From the NCBI GenBank assembly GCA_946415315.1, contig CAMKRZ010000012.1:1-64000 (forward strand): a DNA stretch of 64,000 nt. The letters run 5' to 3'. The DNA comes from an uncultured Lachnoclostridium sp. (GTDB lineage: Bacteria; Bacillota; Clostridia; Lachnospirales; Lachnospiraceae). This document shows positions 16,827-25,896 of this stretch, in pieces (the first letter of the stretch is position 1; each line of letters starts with the position of its first letter). The position numbers and the translations under genes were made by a program. The notes under the pieces were generated by a model that saw only the letters and a list, made by a program, of their open reading frames with translations, had not been told where the DNA came from and did not search any database.

Positions 16827-18584
16827 ATGGCTCTCGACGGAATCACCGTTTCCTGCCTCGTGCATGAATGGCAGCAGTCCCTTGTCGGCGGGCGGATCAC
16901 CAAGATCGCGCAGCCCGAACCCGACGAACTGCTTCTGACGATAAAAAACTATGACACCTACCGTCTGCACCTCTCCGCAAGCGCATCGTTGCCGCTTGCG
17001 TGCCTGCTTGCGGACAACCGCCAGTCGCCGCTCACGGCGCCGAACTTCTGCATGCTTCTTCGGAAGCACTTAAACAGCGCGCGCATACTCGCGGTCGAAC
17101 AGCCCGACCTTGAGCGCATCATCCGTATCCGGATCGAGCACCTCGACGAGATGGGCGACACGCGCATAAAACAGCTCATCATCGAGCTGATGGGCAAACA
17201 CTCGAACATCATTTTCTGTGACGACAGCGGGACGGTCATCGACAGCATCAAGCGTGTCTCGGCGATGGTCAGCTCGGTGCGCGAAGTACTTCCCGGGCGT
17301 GAATACTTCATCCCGAAGACGGCCGAGAAGAAGTCTCTGCTCTCCGATCCCGTGCCTGCGCTTGTCGACGCCGTGCGCTCCTGCACAGGCGACATTCGCA
17401 GAGCGATCTACACAACGATCACCGGCATCAGCCCCGTGATCGCCAACGAACTCATGCACCGCGCGGGGCTCGATTCCGTAACCGACGTAAAAGAGGCCGA
17501 TAACGACGCGTACGCACGCCTCGGCGAGTCGCTCGAATGGCTGCGCGACACGGTGAAGGAAGGCGCTTTCTCGCCGCGCTGCATTCTCGGGGAATCGATC
17601 CCGGTTGAGTTTGCCGCTGTACCGTTGACGGTATATTCGGATTTTTCGAAATATGAGGAGAAGACGTTCGCATCCATGAGTGAACTGCTCCTCTACTACT
17701 ATGAGACGAAGGAAGCCTCGACGCGGATCCGGCAGAAGTCGGCCGAGCTGCGCCGCACGGTGCAGACCGCCGTCGAGCGTGTGGCGAAGAAACTCGATCT
17801 GCAGGAGAAACAGTATGCCGACACGGAGAAGAAGGACAAATTCCGCATCTACGGTGAGCTGCTGACAACCTACGGCTACAGCGCCGTCTCGGGCTCGGAG
17901 TCATTCACGTGTGAGAACTATTACGACAATACCGAAATCACGATCCCGCTTGACCCTACGCTCTCCGTCATGGACAATGCCAAGCGCTACTATGAGCGAT
18001 ACAGCAAGCTGAAGCGAACCGGTGAGGCACTTGCCTCCCACATCGCGGAAAGCCGCGACGAACTTGCGCACCTCGAGTCCGTGCGTGAATCCCTCGAGTT
18101 CGCGGCTGAGGAGGCCGACCTCGCGGACATCCGAAAGGAACTGACGGACTGCGGCTACCTCAAATTCCACCGCGGTTCCTCCGACCGCCGCGCTTCTCGG
18201 AAAATGACGAGCCGCCCCTACCACTACCGCACTGCCGACGGGTTCGAAATCTACGTCGGGCGGAACAACTACCAGAACGAGGAACTCACACATCATTTTG
18301 CGGCGGCGAACGACTGGTGGTTCCACGCCAAGGGCGTGCCCGGCTCCCACGTGCTCGTGCATTCCGGCAGCGCCGAGGTTCCGGACGAGATCTTCGAGCT
18401 CGCGGGCTCGCTCGCCGCATACTACTCCAAGAACCGCGATTCGCAGAAGGTCGAGATCGATTACGTGCAGAAAAAGCATGTGAAGAAACCTGCCGGAGCG
18501 AAGCCCGGATTCGTCGTGTACTACACGAACTACTCTCTCGTGGTCACACCTGCGGAGCATGCGGAGCTGCTGGTGAAAGAGTAA
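16827..18584 (+). CDS. rqcH: Rqc2 homologue RqcH (NFACT protein)
   Basis: A 585-residue NFACT-family protein. The N-terminal NFACT-N domain starts MALDGITVSCLVHEW and contains the usual LLTIKNYDTYRLH and LLRKHLNSARI strands. A coiled coil follows (about 280-430), then the C-terminal NFACT-R/DUF814 domain with NDWWFHAKGVPGSHV near residue 495. RqcH binds split 50S subunits carrying stalled peptidyl-tRNA and adds C-terminal alanine tails. These proteins are often mislabelled fibronectin-binding. Start at the ATG behind AGGAG; upstream codons cover the divergent promoters. One of only two plus-strand genes here. Confidence 0.93.
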   Translation: MALDGITVSCLVHEWQQSLVGGRITKIAQPEPDELLLTIKNYDTYRLHLSASASLPLACLLADNRQSPLTAPNFCMLLRKHLNSARILAVEQPDLERIIRIRIEHLDEMGDTRIKQLIIELMGKHSNIIFCDDSGTVIDSIKRVSAMVSSVREVLPGREYFIPKTAEKKSLLSDPVPALVDAVRSCTGDIRRAIYTTITGISPVIANELMHRAGLDSVTDVKEADNDAYARLGESLEWLRDTVKEGAFSPRCILGESIPVEFAAVPLTVYSDFSKYEEKTFASMSELLLYYYETKEASTRIRQKSAELRRTVQTAVERVAKKLDLQEKQYADTEKKDKFRIYGELLTTYGYSAVSGSESFTCENYYDNTEITIPLDPTLSVMDNAKRYYERYSKLKRTGEALASHIAESRDELAHLESVRESLEFAAEEADLADIRKELTDCGYLKFHRGSSDRRASRKMTSRPYHYRTADGFEIYVGRNNYQNEELTHHFAAANDWWFHAKGVPGSHVLVHSGSAEVPDEIFELAGSLAAYYSKNRDSQKVEIDYVQKKHVKKPAGAKPGFVVYYTNYSLVVTPAEHAELLVKE

Positions 18585-18638
18585 CAACAATGCAGGCACG
18601 GATTCCCGATTGCCTGCGCCGGAAAGGATTTTCTGAAC

Positions 18639-19457
18639 ATGATACTTGCCGATACCCACACGCACACTACATTTTCCTCGGACGGACACGGTGAACCGGA
18701 GGCGATGATCGCAAGCGCGGTTTCGCGCGGACTTTCGGTCTACTGCATCACCGACCATATGGACTGGCTCTATCCGATGGATCAGACGAAATTCATTTTC
18801 GATCCGAAGGAGTATTTTGCGAAACTTACAAAGCTCCGCGAAAAATGGAGCGACCGCATCGATCTTCGCATCGGGATCGAGCTCGGTCTTCGCGATGAGG
18901 CGGATGTCGCGGAAGCCGTGCGGAAGTATTACGAAGAGCTTCTTCGCAGTTATCCGTTCGACTACGTGATCGGTTCGACGCACTGCGTCTGCCACATTGA
19001 TCCGTACTACCCCTCGTACTGGGAAAACCGGACCGGCACCGAGGGAATGCTTCAATATCTCGAGTCCGAACTTTGGAACATGGAGCACAGCGACGGCTTC
19101 CAGGTCTGCGGGCACCTCGATTACCTTCTTCGCTACGTCCCGAAGAACCGCCGCGTGAACAAGGCAAAGCTCGGCGATGCGGTGGATGCGATCCTTCTGA
19201 CACTGATCCGGCGCGACATCGGTCTGGAGATCAACACCGGTTCACTGCGAAGGAACTATCCCGAGACCAACCCCTCCGCTGCCATCGCCGCGCGCTACTA
19301 CGAACTAGGCGGCCGTTTGATCACCGTCGGTTCCGACGCTCACTACCCTGAACATGTCGCCGCGGATTTCGATCGCGCGGAGGCGATGCTCACGTCGATT
19401 GGTTTCCGGGAATATGCGGTTTTCTCCGGAAGGAAACCCTCATTTTACAAATTCTGA
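18639..19457 (+). CDS. PHP-domain phosphatase, histidinol-phosphatase (HisJ/HisK) family
   Basis: A 272-residue PHP-domain enzyme. Metal ligands can be followed in order: DTHTHT at residues 5-10, ITDHMDW near 40, GIELG near 90, STHC near 125, GHLDYL near 165 and SDAHYP near 240. HisJ/HisK enzymes dephosphorylate L-histidinol phosphate, but no his genes are nearby, so the substrate could differ. It follows rqcH by 54 bases with GGAAAGGA upstream of its ATG, and ends at a strong bidirectional terminator. Confidence 0.85.
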   Translation: MILADTHTHTTFSSDGHGEPEAMIASAVSRGLSVYCITDHMDWLYPMDQTKFIFDPKEYFAKLTKLREKWSDRIDLRIGIELGLRDEADVAEAVRKYYEELLRSYPFDYVIGSTHCVCHIDPYYPSYWENRTGTEGMLQYLESELWNMEHSDGFQVCGHLDYLLRYVPKNRRVNKAKLGDAVDAILLTLIRRDIGLEINTGSLRRNYPETNPSAAIAARYYELGGRLITVGSDAHYPEHVAADFDRAEAMLTSIGFREYAVFSGRKPSFYKF

Positions 19458-19506
19458 GCGACAAATTCTGTCGACAGCGTACTGTCATGAAAATTAATGA
19501 TCACAA

Positions 19507-19545
19507 AAACCGGCAGGTCGGGGCACTCCCCTAACCTGCCGGTTT
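19507..19545. terminator. Bidirectional terminator between convergent genes
   Basis: A perfect 12-base stem AAACCGGCAGGT/ACCTGCCGGTTT with a 15-base loop lies between the plus-strand phosphatase and the minus-strand Ig-repeat gene, 50 bases from each stop. Confidence 0.85.
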
Positions 19546-19595
19546 CTTGTTATTCGGTTATAGATGCCACTTTTTTTCAGACATACCGATTCGCA

Positions 19596-21479
19596 TCAAT
19601 ACGTGTGGTTAATATCCGCACTCCCGCCGCCGGTGACCTGAACATTTTCGTCGCAAACGACGTACTCGATATTCACATTCTTGGTCAGATCCAGCTTGGT
19701 AATGTTGTTGTCGTGGCAAATGAGTTCATACAGCGCCGTATTCTTGCTCACATCCAGCTTGGTCAGTTTGTTGCCATAGCAATGAACCATTTCCAATGCC
19801 GTATTTGTGCTCAGATCGAGCGTTGTAAGATTGTTCCAGTAACAGTCGAGTTCCTGAAGTTTCGTCAACCCGCATACGTTCAGGGATGTCAGGCTGCAGC
19901 TGTAGCATTCGAGAATCTCCAGCTTCTTGTTTGCGCTGACATTCAGCGTTTTGATCGAGTCATACCCGCAGTTGAGATATGTCAATTCCGTGAAGAACTG
20001 CACGCCCTTGAGGTTGCGGATTTCCTCTTCCTCGACATCGATCATCGTTACGGCCTTGATCTCCGACGCGCTGAGTTTTCCGTTGTGGTCTTTGTCATAA
20101 TTTCCGGAAACACGGGCGCGGAAGTTCGCATCCGGGAACGTCGTTGCATTGATCGGGATGTTGTGAAGCGTCAGGGTCGCCGCTTTCGTATAGGATTTCG
20201 AGCCATTGCCGTCGGTCACGACGCAACGGAACTGATACCCCTGCAAAGCCACCGTGGTTGCGACGGAAAGCGTTGCCGTCCGGTTGCCGCTCTGGCCGGA
20301 AGTCTTCCATGTGTCGGAAGGATCCTTGCGGTACTGCCACAGATACGTGAGCGTTGCCTTTCCGGTTGCCGTTACGGAAAATGTCGCGGTGTTGCCAACC
20401 GTCACGCTCTTGTCTGTCGGCTGTGACGTGATAGCCGGTCTGACGGTCAGGGTAGCCGCAGTCGTGTAGGACTTCATTCCGTTACCGTCCGTGATGATGC
20501 AGCGGAACTGATATCCGTTAAGGCCTGAGGTGGTTGCCACGGAAAGAGTGGCTGTTCTGCAGCCGCTTTGTCCGGAATTAGCCCATGCTGTCGACTCATT
20601 TTTCCGGTACTGCCACTGATACTTAAGCGTTGCCTTTCCGGTCGCCGCAACCGTGAATACGGCATTCGATCCGACCGACACAGACGCATCCTTCGGCCAT
20701 GTGGTGATCCCCGGCCGCACGGAAAGCGTAGCCGCGCTCGTGTAGGACTGCATTCCGTTTGCGTCTGTCACAACGCAACGGAACTGATAACCGTGAAGTC
20801 CCGCCGTCGTTGCCACGGAAAGAGTATCCGTACGATTGCCGCTCTGAGCGGAATATGCCCATGCATACGACTCATTCTTACGGTACTGCCACTGATACTT
20901 AAGAGGTCCCTTGCCGGTTGCCGCAGCCGTGAAAACCGCGCTGGAACCTACCGCAGCCGTTTTATTCTGCGGCTGTGTCGTGATCTTGGGGCGGACAGCC
21001 AACATGACTACGTTGGTCGTCTTCTCCGGCGTGATGCCGCCGTCATTGATCACACAGCGGAACTGATATCCGTGCAGTCCGGCCGTTACCGATACCGTAA
21101 GCGTATCCGTCTGGTTTCCCTGCTGCTGGGAATTTGCCCATGCGCACGAGGCATTCTTCCGGTACTGCCACTGATAATTGATCACGGTACCCGGGACGTT
21201 AGCGCCTACCTTGAACGTTGCCTTACTGCCGACCACAGCAGTCTGGCTCTCAGGCTGTTGCCAAATGTTCACCGCTTTGTCGACGTGTGCGCCGATCTGC
21301 AAACCGCCGATTGAATCCTTCGTCAGGGCGGCCTGTGACAGCAATGCCGACGAATCGTTCTGCGCTCCGGCTGCAAGCGCGGACGACCGGTTCATCAGAA
21401 CCGGCAGAGCCAGCGCGCAGGTGAGTGCAAGAAACAGCGCCAGCAAGCGCGTTACGAATTGTTTCTTCTCTTCTCTCAT
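19596..21479 (-). CDS. Secreted Ig-like repeat and leucine-rich repeat surface protein
   Basis: A 627-residue exported protein with a signal peptide (hydrophobic RLLALFLALTCALALPVL after a basic start). Four Ig-like repeats of about 92 residues follow (about 75-435), each with YQWQYRK (YLWQYRK in the last), then GYQFRC, and ending in an AATL-type strand. Next is a junction with DKDHNGKLSASE, resembling an EF-hand-like calcium loop, and then leucine-rich repeats of about 21 residues (LTxLDLSxNTALEMV pattern) to the C-terminus. There is no LPxTG, dockerin or S-layer anchor, so it is either secreted or held non-covalently. Ligand unknown. Start at MREEKKQF behind GGAGG; a promoter lies about 100 bases upstream. 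Confidence 0.85.
   Translation of the reverse strand: MREEKKQFVTRLLALFLALTCALALPVLMNRSSALAAGAQNDSSALLSQAALTKDSIGGLQIGAHVDKAVNIWQQPESQTAVVGSKATFKVGANVPGTVINYQWQYRKNASCAWANSQQQGNQTDTLTVSVTAGLHGYQFRCVINDGGITPEKTTNVVMLAVRPKITTQPQNKTAAVGSSAVFTAAATGKGPLKYQWQYRKNESYAWAYSAQSGNRTDTLSVATTAGLHGYQFRCVVTDANGMQSYTSAATLSVRPGITTWPKDASVSVGSNAVFTVAATGKATLKYQWQYRKNESTAWANSGQSGCRTATLSVATTSGLNGYQFRCIITDGNGMKSYTTAATLTVRPAITSQPTDKSVTVGNTATFSVTATGKATLTYLWQYRKDPSDTWKTSGQSGNRTATLSVATTVALQGYQFRCVVTDGNGSKSYTKAATLTLHNIPINATTFPDANFRARVSGNYDKDHNGKLSASEIKAVTMIDVEEEEIRNLKGVQFFTELTYLNCGYDSIKTLNVSANKKLEILECYSCSLTSLNVCGLTKLQELDCYWNNLTTLDLSTNTALEMVHCYGNKLTKLDVSKNTALYELICHDNNITKLDLTKNVNIEYVVCDENVQVTGGGSADINHTY
20170..21250 (-). 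repeat. Four tandem 276-279 bp repeats encoding Ig-like domains
   Basis: The same anchor (GGTACTGCCACTGATA, with variation) recurs at 20330, 20606, 20882 and 21161, spacing 276, 276 and 279. The repeats stay in frame. Neighbouring units are similar enough at DNA level to recombine and change copy number. Confidence 0.85.
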
Positions 21480-21579
21480 GATAACCTCCGTTATGTTCCG
21501 GCAACAGGAGTGTACAGAAATCCCCGCACCGTCCTCTTGCCGTTTTTCTTCCCCTTTCGGGTTTGCACCAACATTGCTC

Positions 21580-21607
21580 ATTGTATCATAATTCAAAATG
21601 AATGCAA
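21580..21607 (-). promoter_or_regulatory. Probable promoter of the Ig-repeat gene
   Basis: Minus strand TTGCAT, 16 bases, TACAAT in an AT-rich block, predicting a leader of about 95 bases. Confidence 0.5.
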
Positions 21608-21634
21608 ATATATTATTTATCCTCCGCATACAAA

Positions 21635-21660
21635 ATGCCCCGCAGCAGGCCGCGGGGCAT
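21635..21660 (-). terminator. Terminator of the Ytr-like ABC operon
   Basis: ATGCCCCGC pairs perfectly with GCGGGGCAT around an 8-base loop, and the minus-strand tail is TTTTG. It lies about 35 bases past the last gene of the operon. Confidence 0.8.
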
Positions 21661-21695
21661 ACGTGATCAATTTCTTTTCCGAAGTATTCTCCGTG

Positions 21696-22946
21696 TCAAT
21701 CCCATGCGGGAAGTTTTGCGACAAGCCTGCGGCATACTTCCTGTTCCTCCGGTTTCAGGGTCGCAATTCCTGCCTCATCTACGAAACCGATCCATCCCCT
21801 CGCACCCACGGAGGAAAGCCGCTCCGAAAGCGCCTCCGCATAGGAAAATGCGGTCTCGTACTGCTCCAGCCATCGGTTTGACGCCGCGCAGACCGAGTTG
21901 CCCGAAGCAAACCGTTTCACCGCCTCATCCTTTTTTTCCGTGTACCGGAATTCATTATTCCGGAAATACTCATTCCGGAACACTTCCGCACAGTTCGCCT
22001 CGAACGATCTGCCGTTGCCGAAATACAGGTGGATCGTCCATCTCGGGCTCCCGGACTGTTCCTCGAACGCGAACACGTAGTCCGTCACATCACCGTCAAG
22101 ACTGAACTCCGTGCCCTCACGGTCAAACAGTCCCGAATGCACCGTCACCCTGTCAAGCGACATCTCCGCGTATGAGAACGCGTTCATATAGACCAGTGTG
22201 CCCACCATGATCACGATGATCACAAGCACAGGCAGGATCTGATTTCGTACCTTTTCCGTGGCCAGAATGACGACACATACTATGACAGCTGCGCACAGCA
22301 TATACATTCCTTCGATCGGGTCAAACGGGTTTGTCCTCCACCAGTACAGCGTCTCCGACCGGCCGTCCACCCAGCAGAGTGCCATGCGGATCCCGACCGG
22401 AACATTTCCGCGGACAACGCTCAGGGCCTCAACAGCGAGGACAACCCACTGCAGGAACCAGAAGACAATAAATTCCGAACCTCTCGCAATGATCTGATCC
22501 ACCGATTTCTCATGCGTAAACCGGTACTGCAAGCTCGCATAGTACAAAAGGTGCATTACGACCGGTACGACGATCAGAACCGCGTCAGCCGCCAGGATAT
22601 ACCCGGCCGGCCGTCCGTTTCGCAGCCCGCAGGCTGTGACGACAGCGACCGAGAGGACTGTCGCCGGAAGAAACCCGAGGAATATTTTCCGAAAATATCC
22701 TCGCAGATCAAATCCCTGCCCCCGCATCATGTCCCCGAAGGAGATACCTCCCACCTCCGAAAGCCACCGCGGGATCGTCACATAGATCCGCGTTCTCTCC
22801 AATGCCGCAAGCGCCACATTGACGCCTCCTAAAAGCAGCCCGAAACCATCTCCGCTCAAGACCCACGCTGCACTCCAGGCAGCCATCAGCATCCACAGGA
22901 TCGTGTATCGGTTTTCTCTTCTTCTCTCCGCGTAAAATTCACTCAT
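21696..22946 (-). CDS. Membrane protein of the Ytr-like ABC operon
   Basis: A 416-residue protein with about seven hydrophobic helices in the first 240 residues. An extracellular domain (about 245-410) starts after VYMNAFSYAEMSLDRVTVH and looks beta-rich. No named family recognised. It follows the second ABC ATPase by 33 bases and is likely its membrane partner, with the outer domain sensing or binding the substrate. Start ATG behind GGAGG. Confidence 0.72.
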   Translation of the reverse strand: MSEFYAERRRENRYTILWMLMAAWSAAWVLSGDGFGLLLGGVNVALAALERTRIYVTIPRWLSEVGGISFGDMMRGQGFDLRGYFRKIFLGFLPATVLSVAVVTACGLRNGRPAGYILAADAVLIVVPVVMHLLYYASLQYRFTHEKSVDQIIARGSEFIVFWFLQWVVLAVEALSVVRGNVPVGIRMALCWVDGRSETLYWWRTNPFDPIEGMYMLCAAVIVCVVILATEKVRNQILPVLVIIVIMVGTLVYMNAFSYAEMSLDRVTVHSGLFDREGTEFSLDGDVTDYVFAFEEQSGSPRWTIHLYFGNGRSFEANCAEVFRNEYFRNNEFRYTEKKDEAVKRFASGNSVCAASNRWLEQYETAFSYAEALSERLSSVGARGWIGFVDEAGIATLKPEEQEVCRRLVAKLPAWD

Positions 22947-22979
22947 CGCATGCCTCCAAAAAGGTCAGACCCTTCTCTG

Positions 22980-23636
22980 TCACAGCGTGTTCTCGCCCCA
23001 TTTTACAAGCGCTCCGTCACGGATAACGCCGTAGTAATCGGTAAAATCACGGATCTCATCGACCAGGTTTGTACTCATCAGGATCGTCATCCCGTCCTTC
23101 GCAACCGCATCCCGCAGGATTTCCGGGATTTCGGTCTTAAACACCGGGTCAAGATTCGCGAGAGGCTCATCGAGGATCAACAGTTCCGGGTGTCTCGCAA
23201 GGCAAAACACGATCCCGATCTTGCGCGCCTCCCCGGCGGATAGTTTTCCGTACGGCACATCCTTGACGGTGTAGAACAGGTCTGCACGCTTCAGCAACTG
23301 CTCCCAGTATTCCTCGTCAAACGTGGGATACAGAGGTTTCAGAAAATCCACGTTATCCGCCACGCTGCTCTCCGCATTGCACCACGGAAGCCCGACGAAA
23401 GCCGCCTCGCCGTGATACGCCGCCAGCGTTCTCCGGTCGACGCGCTTCCCTTTCCACAGCACTTCGCCGGATTGGGGCGTGAGCGCGCCGTACAGAAGTT
23501 TCAGAAGTGTCGTCTTGCCGGCGCCGTTCTCGCCGACCAGCGCATAGACATACCCCTTTTCGATCTCGAGCGAAACCTTGTCCATGCGGAATTGCCCGAG
23601 GCCGTAGCGAAACACCAGATCCTTTGCAACAAGCAT
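22980..23636 (-). CDS. ABC transporter ATP-binding protein (second of the operon)
   Basis: A 218-residue nucleotide-binding domain with Walker A GENGAGKTT, signature LSAGEARK, Walker B LLILDEP followed by LANLD, and an STNLVDE switch where His is more usual: the H-loop residue appears to be Asn. It lies between the GntR regulator (12 bases upstream) and a membrane protein. Substrate unknown; related Ytr systems respond to cell-wall stress. Confidence 0.85.
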   Translation of the reverse strand: MLVAKDLVFRYGLGQFRMDKVSLEIEKGYVYALVGENGAGKTTLLKLLYGALTPQSGEVLWKGKRVDRRTLAAYHGEAAFVGLPWCNAESSVADNVDFLKPLYPTFDEEYWEQLLKRADLFYTVKDVPYGKLSAGEARKIGIVFCLARHPELLILDEPLANLDPVFKTEIPEILRDAVAKDGMTILMSTNLVDEIRDFTDYYGVIRDGALVKWGENTL

Positions 23637-23648
23637 TTTGTTCCCCCC

Positions 23649-24017
23649 TTACTCCCACAGAATTCCGAGCATGTCCGCGGCTTCCTCCTCCGACATGCCG
23701 GCAGCCTTCGCGTCGCGGACCCACTCGGCGAGCCGCTCCTCGAGTCCGAGCGTGCGCTTCTCCTGCATGTACGCGAGGTCCGGATTGTCGACGTAAAAGC
23801 CTTTGCCCTGGACCGAGTAGATCATCCCCTCCTGCTCCAGATCCTCGTACGCACGTTTGACGGTGATCACACTGATCTTAAGATCCGCCGCAAGTACGCG
23901 GATCGACGGCAACATTTCCCCCACTGCAAGCTGTCCGTTCACGATCTGATCCTTGATCTGCCGCTCAATCTGTTCGTAGATCGGCAGACCGCTCTTCGTC
24001 ATCACATTGATATTCAT
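23649..24017 (-). CDS. GntR family repressor, YtrA subfamily
   Basis: A 122-residue regulator. The winged helix-turn-helix occupies residues 10-75 (PIYEQIERQIKDQIVNGQL, then MLPSIRVLAADLKISVITV and YEDLEQEGMIYSVQGKGFYV). Only a short helical tail follows, as in the YtrA subfamily, which controls ABC operons. Its ATG overlaps the preceding stop (ATGA) and has GAGAGGACGG upstream. As the third gene of the operon it most likely represses the promoter in front of the first ATPase, where three tandem 9-mers sit. Confidence 0.9.
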   Translation of the reverse strand: MNINVMTKSGLPIYEQIERQIKDQIVNGQLAVGEMLPSIRVLAADLKISVITVKRAYEDLEQEGMIYSVQGKGFYVDNPDLAYMQEKRTLGLEERLAEWVRDAKAAGMSEEEAADMLGILWE

Positions 24018-24823
24018 CCGTCCGTCCTCTCCGGCGCGTACTCGGGACTGTTCTGACCGGTCAGGGTGCTCCGGATACACCAGAGCATACCCGCGATCAT
24101 CAGGGACAGTCCGACCAGCCAAGCCACATAAAACCTGCCGAACAACGCAAAGCGGAACGCCATCAGCCCGATCCCGACCACAAGATAGAACACCATGGCA
24201 ACCCGGAAAATGATTTTCGGAAGTCTGTTTTTCAACGTCCCGGTCTCTTCATTTTTCGAAACACGGTCGTTCACTGCCTGCAACCCCAGGCGATACAGAA
24301 GAAGCATGCCGAGCGCAAAGCAGAGCGCGCTGATCGCGATCACACACAGCATCTGCGGCAATACTCCGTCAATCCTGCCGATTCCCCTGTCGGAAATCAT
24401 ATCCAGTTCCCCGTACATCCCGGGTCCGACCCCGAAGCCGATCTCGGAAATGATCCGGAACCGGACGTCCAGCCAATCCATAACCCGCACGAACGCTGTG
24501 TTCCGTCCGTATCCCACGGTCAGCAGATACGCCAGATGAACGCAGAGCCCGCACGCTCCCGCAATCGCCCCGAACCGGCAGATCCGGCGCACTCCTCCGT
24601 ACCAGTTCGCCGTGATCTCACTGTCCTCGAGAGGAACGATGTACTCGATCTCATAGCCGGTCGAATTGGCGTAGTACAGCATCCCGAACAGTGTCACAAA
24701 CGGCACGGCAAGCACCAGTTGAAAGCCGAACAATGCCGTAAACAGCACCAGGAACACCCACAAGCCCCACAGCACCGGATGAACCCGAAGCAGCAGGTTG
24801 GTTTTCCTCCTTGCCTCACTCAT
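24014..24823 (-). CDS. Membrane protein, first ABC unit of the Ytr-like operon
   Basis: A 269-residue protein with about six hydrophobic helices (residues 12-55, 85-125, 160-200, 215-255). I do not recognise the family. Its start overlaps the stop of the first ATPase (ATGA) and is preceded by AAGGAGA, so it is most likely that ATPase's membrane partner. Confidence 0.75.
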   Translation of the reverse strand: MSEARRKTNLLLRVHPVLWGLWVFLVLFTALFGFQLVLAVPFVTLFGMLYYANSTGYEIEYIVPLEDSEITANWYGGVRRICRFGAIAGACGLCVHLAYLLTVGYGRNTAFVRVMDWLDVRFRIISEIGFGVGPGMYGELDMISDRGIGRIDGVLPQMLCVIAISALCFALGMLLLYRLGLQAVNDRVSKNEETGTLKNRLPKIIFRVAMVFYLVVGIGLMAFRFALFGRFYVAWLVGLSLMIAGMLWCIRSTLTGQNSPEYAPERTDG

Positions 24824-25725
24824 TTTACGTCTCCTTTTTCCACATAGTACATGATCTCCTGCAGATCCGCGCAACGACTTGTCTCCCACAGTTCCTCAGG
24901 AAGCCATCCCCCTGACCGGGTCACCCCTTCCGGTCTTCTCACAAGCGCTTCGCAGTGGTTCTCCCGGATTCTCTGTCCGACAACCATGTCAGCAGGTATC
25001 CGGGAGATCTCCCCCGCGTCCCCCAATACCATCCGGAACCTTTCCCGGATCTCGTCGACGGTGCCTTCCATCCGCACCGTGCCCTCCTTCTCCTTCCTTC
25101 TCATCCACACAAGCCGGTCCGCAATATTCTCCAGTTCCGTTACCAGATGACTCGACAGGATCACCGCCCTTCGTTCGTCCGACACGAGCATTCGCAGCTC
25201 GTCGTAAAATTCGTTCCGAAACTCCGGATCAAGATTTCCGCACGGCTCATCCATGATGTACAACTCCGCATCGTAGCCCTCGGCAAATGCGAGCTGCAGC
25301 CGGATCCCGTTGCCGGTCGACATTTTCCGGATTGGAGTTTTGTACGACACGCCGAACTGCTCCAGTTTTGCCTTGTACTTCTCCGTATCAAAGCCTTCGT
25401 AGTACGGTCCGTACAGCGTTCCGATCTGCTCCGCCGTGTACATGTCCCCGAACGGGTTGTCCGTCATCACATAAGCGATCCTCTTCCGATACTCCTTCCG
25501 GTCCCTGACAAAATGCATTCCGTCGAGAACGATCTCCCCTGCGTCCCCGAGGCTGCCATCCAGCCGGTAGGACCCGATCAACACGCGCATCAGAGTGGTC
25601 TTGCCGCAGCCGTTCACGCCCACCAGTCCGAGGATCTCTCCCCGGTTTACGCAAAAACTCAGATCGCGTATCGTGTAGTTCTGCAGATGCTTTGTGATCC
25701 CCCTGCACTCCAGTAACGTTTCCAT
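24820..25725 (-). CDS. ABC transporter ATP-binding protein (first of the operon)
   Basis: A 301-residue ATPase with Walker A GVNGCGKTT, a divergent signature MSTGNGIRLQL in place of LSGGQ, Walker B LYIMDEP and switch SSHLVTE. About 80 residues follow the core ATPase domain, as in YtrB-type proteins. It is the first gene, 35 bases downstream of a consensus promoter. I chose METLLECRGITK, preceded by GGGGAGAG. Confidence 0.88.
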   Translation of the reverse strand: METLLECRGITKHLQNYTIRDLSFCVNRGEILGLVGVNGCGKTTLMRVLIGSYRLDGSLGDAGEIVLDGMHFVRDRKEYRKRIAYVMTDNPFGDMYTAEQIGTLYGPYYEGFDTEKYKAKLEQFGVSYKTPIRKMSTGNGIRLQLAFAEGYDAELYIMDEPCGNLDPEFRNEFYDELRMLVSDERRAVILSSHLVTELENIADRLVWMRRKEKEGTVRMEGTVDEIRERFRMVLGDAGEISRIPADMVVGQRIRENHCEALVRRPEGVTRSGGWLPEELWETSRCADLQEIMYYVEKGDVK

Positions 25726-25755
25726 GGTCTCTCCCCTTTTGTTTTCACTGTTTAT

Positions 25756-25783
25756 ATGCACACTATACACAGTAATGCACAGT
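25756..25783 (-). promoter_or_regulatory. Three tandem 9-mers in the Ytr-like promoter, candidate GntR operator
   Basis: Read on the plus strand, ATGCACACT, ATACACAGT and ATGCACAGT follow each other at 25756, 25765 and 25775. They cover the -10 box and the spacer, the place where a repressor would block polymerase. The GntR protein of this operon is the natural candidate. Confidence 0.55.
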
Positions 25784-25790
25784 TTGTCAA
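25762..25790 (-). promoter_or_regulatory. Promoter of the Ytr-like ABC operon
   Basis: Minus strand TTGACA, 17 bases, TATAGT: perfect -35 and five of six in the -10. A GGAAAATG octamer (25793-25800) touches its upstream edge. Confidence 0.85.
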
Positions 25791-25800
25791 CAGGAAAATG

Positions 25801-25850
25801 AAAAAAAGACTGTAAACCCTTTTCGGAATATCCGCAGTGGTTCACAGTCT
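25801..25850 (-). terminator. Strong terminator after the cysteine desulfurase
   Basis: On the minus strand AGACTGTGAACC pairs with GGTTTACAGTCT, with an inner CGGATATTCCG hairpin, and a run of seven T follows. It is immediately followed by a GGAAAATG octamer in reverse orientation. Confidence 0.88.
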
Positions 25851-25896
25851 ATGTCATTTCTTCCCCGGTTTACAATGCAACTGAGCCGAGTGTTTC

